From PFJX01 sp044227325 (lineage in GTDB: Bacteria > Pseudomonadota > Gammaproteobacteria > Burkholderiales > Thiobacillaceae): DNA of 64,000 nucleotides. Where the stretch lies: the NCBI GenBank assembly GCA_044227325.1, contig JBGAFI010000006.1:1-64000 (forward strand), given 5' to 3'. Position numbers and translations under genes: made by a program. The stretch's first letter is position 1. Every line of letters begins with the position of its first letter. The notes beneath the pieces are model-generated. The model was not told the DNA's origin. It did no database searches and was given only the letters and a program-made list of their open reading frames with translations. Below, piece after piece: positions 58,753 through 64,000 of the stretch.

Positions 58753-61443
58753 TCAAACCACCACGTTGACCAGACGGCCGGGCACCACCACCACCTTTTT
58801 GGCGGGTTTGCCCTCCATGAAGCGCTGCACATCCGGGCTGGCCAGGGCGGCCTGCTCGATGGCGTCCTTGCCGGCATCGGCCGCGACCCGGATCTTGCCG
58901 CGCAGTTTTCCATTGACTTGGAGCATCAGCTCGATCTCGTCCCGCACCAGGCCGGCTTCGTCCACCACCGGCCAGGGGGAGCCCACCAGGCAGGCGCCCG
59001 GTTTCAAGGCCTTGATCAGGGTACGGCAGATGTGGGGCACGATGGGCGCCAGCATCAGCACGACGGCTTCGAGGGCTTCCTGCTTGACCGCGCGGCTGGC
59101 GGGATCGTCCGCTTCCAGCCTCGCCTGGGCGTTCATCAGTTCCATGATGGCGGCGATGGCGGTGTTGAATTGCTTGCGCCGCTCGATGTCGTCGCTGACC
59201 TTGGCGATGGTCTGGTGCAACTGGCGGCGGAAGTCCTTCGCCGCGGCCGGCAGGTCGCCGCCTCCATAGGCTTCGGTGATGCCGGCTTCCACGTGCTCGT
59301 GGACGGCTTTCCAGAGGCGGCGCAGGAAGCGGTTCGCGCCCTCGACGCCGGCATCGGACCATTCCAGGCTCTGCTCCGGCGGCGCCGCGAACATCATGAA
59401 CAGGCGCGCGGTGTCGGCGCCGTACTGGTCGATCAGGGCCTGGGGATCGACGCCGTTGTTCTTGGACTTGGACATCTTCTCGGTGCCGCCCACCTGGACC
59501 GGCTGGCCGTCGGCCTTGAGCACTGTGACGCCGTCCACCGTTTCCACGTCGGCGGGGTTGATCCATTGTTTCTTGCCCTCGCCAAGATCGCGGTAGTAAG
59601 TGTCGGCGATGACCATGCCCTGGGTCAGCAGGTTGGCGAAGGGCTCGTTGCTGGTGACCAAACCCACGTCCCGCATCAGCTTGTGGAAGAAGCGGGCGTA
59701 CAGCAGGTGCAGGATGGCGTGCTCGATGCCGCCGATGTACTGGTCCACCGGCAGCCAGTAGTTGGCGCGCTCGTCCAGCATGGCGCCGGCGTTGTCCGGG
59801 CAGGCGTAGCGGGCGTAGTACCAGGAGGACTCCACGAAGGTGTCCATGGTGTCGGTTTCCCGTTCCGCCTTGCCGCCGCATGTCGGGCAAGTGGTCTCGT
59901 AGAACGACGGCATCTTCTTGATGGGGGAGCCCACGTCGATCTTCACGTCCTCGGGCAGGATCACGGGAAGCTGGTCGTCCGGCACCGGCACGTCGCCGCA
60001 GGTGGGGCAATGGACGATGGGGATGGGGCAGCCCCAATAGCGTTGGCGGCTGATGCCCCAGTCGCGCAGGCGGAAGGTGGTGCGCTTCTCGCCCAGCTTC
60101 AGGTTCTTCAGAACCAGGGCGATCTTGTCGATGGCGTCCTCGGAGGCGCGGCCGGAGAAGTCGCCGGAGTCGAACAGCAGCCCGAGTTCCGTGTAGGCGG
60201 CTTCCAGCGGCAGGGCCAGCGCGCCGTCCACGGGCTTGATCACCGGCTTGATCGGCAAACCGTACTTCCGCGCGAAGGCGAAATCCCGCTCGTCGTGGGC
60301 CGGCACCGCCATCACCGCGCCCTCGCCGTAGCCCATCAGCACGTAGTTGGCGACATAGATGGGAATGGGTTCGTTGGTGAAGGGGTGGTAGGCCTTGAGG
60401 CCGGTATCCATGCCCTTCTTTTCCATGGTGGCCAGGTCCGCCTCGGCGACGCTGCCGCGCTTGCATTCGGCGATGAACTCGGCCAGGGCCGGGTTGGACT
60501 CGGCGGCTTTCTGGGCCAGGGGATGCTCGGCGGCGACGGCCACGTAGGTGACGCCGAACAGGGTGTCGGCGCGGGTGGTGAAGACTTTGAGGACCGAAGC
60601 CTGATCGCTTGGGACATGTCCCTCTCCTGCGGAGCGCGCCCCGGACTGCATTCCGGGGCCGCTCGAAGGGCGCTGAGCATGCTCAGCGAAATCCCCTTCG
60701 AGCCCCCCAGCCCCTCCCCCGGGGGGGGAGGGGAGCAAGGGGAAGTGGATCTCGACGCCGAAGCTCTTGCCGATCCAGTTCCTTTGCATGGTCTTCACCC
60801 GCTCGGGCCAGCCGGGCAGGTTGTCGAGTTCGGACAGCAGCTCTTCCGCGTAGGCGGTGATGCGGAAGAAGTACATGGGGATGTCCCGCTTCTCCACCAG
60901 GGCGCCGGAGCGCCAGCCGCGCCCGTCGATGACCTGCTCGTTGGCCAGCACCGTGTTGTCCACCGGATCCCAGTTCACCGTGGCCATCTTCTTGTAGATG
61001 AGGCCCTTCTCGAACAGGCGGGTGAACAACCACTGCTCCCAGCGGTAGTAGTCGGGCCTGCAGGTGGCCAGCTCCCGGGACCAGTCGATGGCCAGGCCCA
61101 GGCGCTTCAACTGGCCGCGCATGTAATCGATGTTGGCGTAGGTCCAGCCGGCCGGCGCCACGTCGTTGGCGATGGCGGCGTTCTCGGCGGGCAGGCCGAA
61201 GGCGTCCCAGCCCATGGGCTGCAGGACGTTGAAACCTTTCATGCGGTGGTAGCGGGCCAGCACGTCGCCGATGGTGTAGTTGCGCACGTGGCCCATGTGC
61301 AGCTTCCCGGAAGGGTAGGGGAACATGGACAGGCAGTAGTACTTGGGTTTGGTCGAATCTTCCGTGGCCCGGAACATGTGTTTTTCTTCCCAGTTCTGCT
61401 GGGCTTCCGGCTCGATGATTTCCGGGCGGTAATGGGCGTCCAT
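58753..61443 (-). CDS. leuS: Leucyl-tRNA synthetase with in-frame repeat insertion
   Basis: Charges tRNA-Leu (896 aa against about 860-875 usual). HIGH is HMGH in PYPSGKLHMGHVRNYTIGDV, and KMSKS is in GGTEKMSKSKNNGVDPQ. The CP1 editing domain begins at GVEIHFPL (about residue 228). There about 47 extra residues (from LPSPPGGGAGGLEGDFAEHA to GEGHVPSDQAS) separate it from the conserved VLKVFTTRADTLFGVTY. They are encoded by palindromic sequence at 60596-60740. The frame is maintained and the rest of the protein is normal, so the product is presumably active. Confidence 0.96.
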   Translation of the reverse strand: MDAHYRPEIIEPEAQQNWEEKHMFRATEDSTKPKYYCLSMFPYPSGKLHMGHVRNYTIGDVLARYHRMKGFNVLQPMGWDAFGLPAENAAIANDVAPAGWTYANIDYMRGQLKRLGLAIDWSRELATCRPDYYRWEQWLFTRLFEKGLIYKKMATVNWDPVDNTVLANEQVIDGRGWRSGALVEKRDIPMYFFRITAYAEELLSELDNLPGWPERVKTMQRNWIGKSFGVEIHFPLLPSPPGGGAGGLEGDFAEHAQRPSSGPGMQSGARSAGEGHVPSDQASVLKVFTTRADTLFGVTYVAVAAEHPLAQKAAESNPALAEFIAECKRGSVAEADLATMEKKGMDTGLKAYHPFTNEPIPIYVANYVLMGYGEGAVMAVPAHDERDFAFARKYGLPIKPVIKPVDGALALPLEAAYTELGLLFDSGDFSGRASEDAIDKIALVLKNLKLGEKRTTFRLRDWGISRQRYWGCPIPIVHCPTCGDVPVPDDQLPVILPEDVKIDVGSPIKKMPSFYETTCPTCGGKAERETDTMDTFVESSWYYARYACPDNAGAMLDERANYWLPVDQYIGGIEHAILHLLYARFFHKLMRDVGLVTSNEPFANLLTQGMVIADTYYRDLGEGKKQWINPADVETVDGVTVLKADGQPVQVGGTEKMSKSKNNGVDPQALIDQYGADTARLFMMFAAPPEQSLEWSDAGVEGANRFLRRLWKAVHEHVEAGITEAYGGGDLPAAAKDFRRQLHQTIAKVSDDIERRKQFNTAIAAIMELMNAQARLEADDPASRAVKQEALEAVVLMLAPIVPHICRTLIKALKPGACLVGSPWPVVDEAGLVRDEIELMLQVNGKLRGKIRVAADAGKDAIEQAALASPDVQRFMEGKPAKKVVVVPGRLVNVVV
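60596..60740. repeat. Palindromic element inserted in leuS
   Basis: About 145 bp that is extra relative to the family. It holds GCCCCGGA/TCCGGGGC (60638-60661), CGCTGAGCATGCTCAGCG (60672-60689), GAAGGG/CCCTTC arms around that, and CCCCTCCCCC/GGGGGGGAGGGG at 60710-60734. It reads through without a stop in the leuS frame. Confidence 0.8.
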
Positions 61444-61544
61444 GTCGTGCTCTGACTTCTCGGATGTGCTTGATAGAAGGGCGGATTATACCTGTCGCTC
61501 GGGTGACAGGCCGGGGGGTGGCGTTTATACTCAACGACCGTTTC

Positions 61545-61640
61545 GCCGAAGTGAAACGTGAGCTGTGACCCGCGTCCTGCTTTGCTGCGACCGCACATTT
61601 CACGTTTCACTTCGCACATCGCTTTTCACTTTACGCTGGT
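61545..61640. repeat. Inverted repeat with TTTCAC motifs upstream of prkB
   Basis: CGAAGTGAAACGTGA at about 61546-61560 is the exact reverse complement of TCACGTTTCACTTCG near 61602-61616, and further TTTCAC copies follow. It shares its motif with the element at 57120-57205. Confidence 0.65.
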
Positions 61641-61660
61641 TTTTTCTAGGGGGAATTTCC

Positions 61661-62545
61661 ATGTCCAAGAAGCATCCCGTCGTGGTTGTCACCGGTTCGT
61701 CCGGCGCCGGCACCACCACCGTCAAACGCGCCTTCGAGCACATCTTCACGCGCGAGAACCTGTCCGCCGCCGTCGTCGAGGGCGACAGCTTCCACAGCCT
61801 GGGCCGGGTCGAGTTCAAGGAGGCCATGAAGAAGGCCGAGGCCGCCGGCAACCACAGCTTCAGCCACTTCGGCCCGGAAGCCAACGATTTCGCCGCCCTG
61901 GAGAACCTGTTCAAGACCTACGGCGAGACCGGCGGCGGCAAGCGCCGCTACTACATCCACAGCGACGAGGAAGCCGCCGAGCACAACGCCGCCCTGGGCA
62001 CCAGCCTGAAGCCGGGTGAGTTCACCCCCTGGCAGGATCTGCCCACCCCCACCGACATCCTGTTCTACGAGGGCCTGCACGGCCTGGTGGTGACCGATAA
62101 AGTGGACATGGCCAAGTATGTGGATCTGGCCGTGGGCGTGGTGCCCGTGGTCAACCTGGAATGGATCCAGAAGATCCACCGGGATGCCGCCGAGCGGGGC
62201 TACTCCGCCGAGGCCATCGTCGACACGATCCTGCGCCGCATGCCGGACTACGTGAACTACGTGACGCCCCAGTTCTCCCGCACCGACATCAACTTCCAGC
62301 GCGTGCCCCTGGTGGACACCTCCAACCCCTTCATCGCCCGCGACATCCCGACCCCGGACGAATCCCTGGTGGTGGTGCGCTTCCGCAATCCCAAGGGCGT
62401 GGATTTCCCCTATTTCCTCTCCATGATTCCCGGTTCCTTCATGTCCCGCCCCAACAACCTGGTGGTGCCCGGCGGCAAGATGGGTTTCGCCATGGAAGTC
62501 ATCCTTGGTCCCATCATCGAGCGCATGGTCGAAGCCAGCCGCTAA
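61661..62545 (+). CDS. prkB: Phosphoribulokinase
   Basis: Makes ribulose-1,5-bisphosphate, the RuBisCO substrate, in the Calvin cycle (294 aa, class I proteobacterial type). P-loop VVVTGSSGAGTTTVKRAF, then AAVVEGDSFHSLGRVEFKEA, LFYEGLHGLVVTDKVDMAKY and the terminal VVPGGKMGFAMEVILGPIIE. PrkB-like proteins also occur in non-autotrophs, so carbon fixation needs RuBisCO elsewhere in the genome. Start MSKKHP at 61661 after an AGGGGGA site; the earlier ATG at 61565 lies in the repeat region. Confidence 0.92.
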   Translation: MSKKHPVVVVTGSSGAGTTTVKRAFEHIFTRENLSAAVVEGDSFHSLGRVEFKEAMKKAEAAGNHSFSHFGPEANDFAALENLFKTYGETGGGKRRYYIHSDEEAAEHNAALGTSLKPGEFTPWQDLPTPTDILFYEGLHGLVVTDKVDMAKYVDLAVGVVPVVNLEWIQKIHRDAAERGYSAEAIVDTILRRMPDYVNYVTPQFSRTDINFQRVPLVDTSNPFIARDIPTPDESLVVVRFRNPKGVDFPYFLSMIPGSFMSRPNNLVVPGGKMGFAMEVILGPIIERMVEASR

Positions 62546-62571
62546 GCCGCAAGGCAACGACGAGGCAAGAG

Positions 62572-62599
62572 GCCGGGTACGCGTACCCGGCTTTTTTTT
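62572..62599 (+). terminator. Terminator of prkB
   Basis: GCCGGGTAC-GCGTACCCGGC is a self-complementary stem followed by eight T. Confidence 0.92.
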
Positions 62600-62623
62600 G
62601 GTTGCAGCAGGCGGGCGCCGCGC

Positions 62624-64000
62624 CTAAAACCGGGCGAGCCAGGACTGTTGGCGCAGGTAAGGTTCCAGTTCCCCGGTGGCGAGCGGCTCGCCGAACAGAA
62701 AACCCTGTACCGCGTCGCACCCGCATTCGCGCAGGAACGCCAACTGGCCCGGACTGTTGACCCCTTCCGCCACGGTGCGGATGCCCAGGCGTTTGGCGAA
62801 GGCGATCAGGGCGCCCACCAGTTCCCGGCTCTGGATGTTGGTTTCGATCTCCTCGACGAAGAACAGATCGATCTTGATGGTGTCCAGCGGCAGTTTCTGG
62901 AGCTGGCTGAAGGAACAGAAGCCGGCGCCGAAATCGTCCAGCGCGAGCTTGAACCCGGCGTGGGAGAGATCGAGCAGATGGCGCAGGCCGATTTCGTTGT
63001 CCATCACCGCGTCCTCGGGAAACTCCAGGGTCAGGGTGGCGGGCGCCAGGCCATAGTCGCGCAGGATTTCCTCGAACTGTCCGGGGCTGGACAAATGGAT
63101 CAATTGTTGCGCGGTCATGTCCAGGCTCAGGCCGAGGTCTTCCCGCGCGAGGGTTCCGATCGCGCGCGCGGCTTCCGCGAGGGAGCGCATGCCCAGCGAC
63201 GGCATCAGGCCCAGGCGTTCGGCGATGTCGAGGAAACGGCCGGGTTCCAGCAGCCCCTCGCTGGGATGCCTGAAGCGGAGCAGGGCTTCCATCCGTTCCA
63301 GGCGGCCGCCGCGCAGCGAGAATTCCGGCAGGTAGTGCAACTCGAAAGCATCCTCGGCGACGCCGCGCCGCAAGCTTTCTTCCAGCGACAGGCGCGCGTG
63401 GGTGGCGCGCTGGTCTTCCAGGCGGAAGAAGCGGAAGTCGCCGCGCCCTTCCTCCTTGGCGGAATACAGGGCAGTATCCGCCGCCGCGAGCAGGGCATCC
63501 GCGCTGTCGCCGTCATCCGGGAAGACGGCCACGCCGATGCTCGCGCCGATGCTGAGCCGGCGGTTGTTGATCTCGTAGGGTTGGGAGACGGCCTGGATCA
63601 GCTTGCGGCTGACCATGGCCGCGGAGTTCTTCGCGTCGTCGGTTTCGAGCAGGGCCACGAATTCGTCGCCGCCCCGGCGGCTGACGGTATCGCCGGTGCG
63701 TATGCTGCCCGTCATGCGCTTCGCCGCTTCCGCCAGCACCAGGTCGCCGGTCTCGTGGCCGTATAGATCGTTGACCGGCTTGAAGCGGTCCAGATCCAGA
63801 TAGAGCACCGCCAGTTTGCCGCCGTTGCGGCTGGTTCGGGCGACGGCCCGCTTGAGGTGGTCCGCGAACAGGATGCGGTTGGGCAGGCCGGTCAGCACAT
63901 CGTAGTGGGCCAGCCGGCGGATGCGCTCCTCCTCCCGCTTGCGCTCGGTGATGTCGGAGAACAGGCCCACATAGCGGGTGGCCCGCTGGGCGGTGTCCTC
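62624..64000 (-). CDS. GGDEF-EAL protein, N-terminus outside window
   Basis: Cyclic-di-GMP signalling protein. The frame is open to the window edge; the visible part starts within a PAS/PAC end (RYVGLFSDITERKREEE). The GGDEF domain (LAHYDVLTGLPNRILFADHL to SRRGGDEFVALL) has an intact active-site motif and no clear RxxD I-site just before it. The EAL domain has RMEALLRF, LALDDFGAGFCSFSQLQKLP, TIKIDLFFVEEI and AEGVNSPGQLAFL. However, the usual metal-binding N-x-S is replaced by DMT in LSLDMTAQQLIHL, so phosphodiesterase activity is doubtful. Confidence 0.9.
   Translation of the reverse strand, partial: EDTAQRATRYVGLFSDITERKREEERIRRLAHYDVLTGLPNRILFADHLKRAVARTSRNGGKLAVLYLDLDRFKPVNDLYGHETGDLVLAEAAKRMTGSIRTGDTVSRRGGDEFVALLETDDAKNSAAMVSRKLIQAVSQPYEINNRRLSIGASIGVAVFPDDGDSADALLAAADTALYSAKEEGRGDFRFFRLEDQRATHARLSLEESLRRGVAEDAFELHYLPEFSLRGGRLERMEALLRFRHPSEGLLEPGRFLDIAERLGLMPSLGMRSLAEAARAIGTLAREDLGLSLDMTAQQLIHLSSPGQFEEILRDYGLAPATLTLEFPEDAVMDNEIGLRHLLDLSHAGFKLALDDFGAGFCSFSQLQKLPLDTIKIDLFFVEEIETNIQSRELVGALIAFAKRLGIRTVAEGVNSPGQLAFLRECGCDAVQGFLFGEPLATGELEPYLRQQSWLARF

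Noticed and set aside
58624..61455. 943-codon rightward frame opposite leuS
   Set aside because: Antisense shadow; leuS carries HMGH and KMSKS and has a normal gene order with lptE and holA.

Overview
The window looks like about 64 kb of high-GC betaproteobacterial chromosome. The gene families point to a Nitrosomonadales/Rhodocyclales-type organism, probably an autotroph: it has a phosphoribulokinase of the PrkB/CfxP type, a five-gene urea ABC transporter joined to a urease operon, a PEP-CTERM secreted protein, an AlgP/histone-H1-like repeat protein and twitching-motility ATPases. This placement is inference; there is no rRNA in the window.

Layout. 1-2300 is a decayed chromosomal integron. 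It comprises a truncated, frame-shifted intI remnant, a GTTAGGG core site in front of it, a first cassette with a broken small membrane ORF, an attC-like site, a second cassette encoding a GIY-YIG-like protein, and an IS1182-family element that begins where the next attC should be. 2353-3759 is a DnaQ-type exonuclease/GIY-YIG fusion. 4429-16192 is the urea module urtABCDE-ureDABCEFG, peppered with C/G-rich palindromic repeats. Some of these lie between genes (about 100-bp composite units), and others are carried in frame inside ureD, ureC and perhaps ureF. 16299-21725 holds tal, an AEC transporter, two cNMP-binding proteins, cyaY, lptM-lysA and the H1-like protein. 21770-29703 holds msrQP, a small sigma-54-promoter ORF, a thioredoxin, a glycosyltransferase, hda, nadA, mscL, a DUF4197 protein and an OmpA/TSP3 protein. 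29842-30035 contains tRNA-Glu(UUC) and tRNA-Ala(GGC). 30135-33724 has senB, rlmH, maf and rng. 33755-38106 is a leftward operon yggS-proC-yggT-yggU-dynamin. 38153-40340 is pilTU. 40397-44973 has a hydrolase, a TSUP permease, an EVE protein, a conserved hypothetical, argB and hsp20. 45235-47225 is a three-gene RiPP metallophore operon (EGKCG precursor, MNIO enzyme, DUF2063 partner). 47424-53530 is gltBD. 53600-54515 is a PEP-CTERM gene with a sigma-54 promoter and an overlapping 21-bp palindrome. 54826-61443 runs leftward: rsfS, nadD, a broken proA, holA, lptE and leuS (leuS with an in-frame repeat insertion). 61661 onward is prkB and a GGDEF-EAL protein cut by the window edge.

Nitrogen is a recurring theme. 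Urea is imported by UrtABCDE and hydrolysed by the nickel urease matured by UreDEFG, and the ammonia can feed glutamate synthase GltBD, ArgB and the proline genes. The most unusual items are the integron remnant, the palindromic elements inside conserved proteins including LeuRS, the metallophore operon, the two sigma-54 promoters and the interrupted proA.
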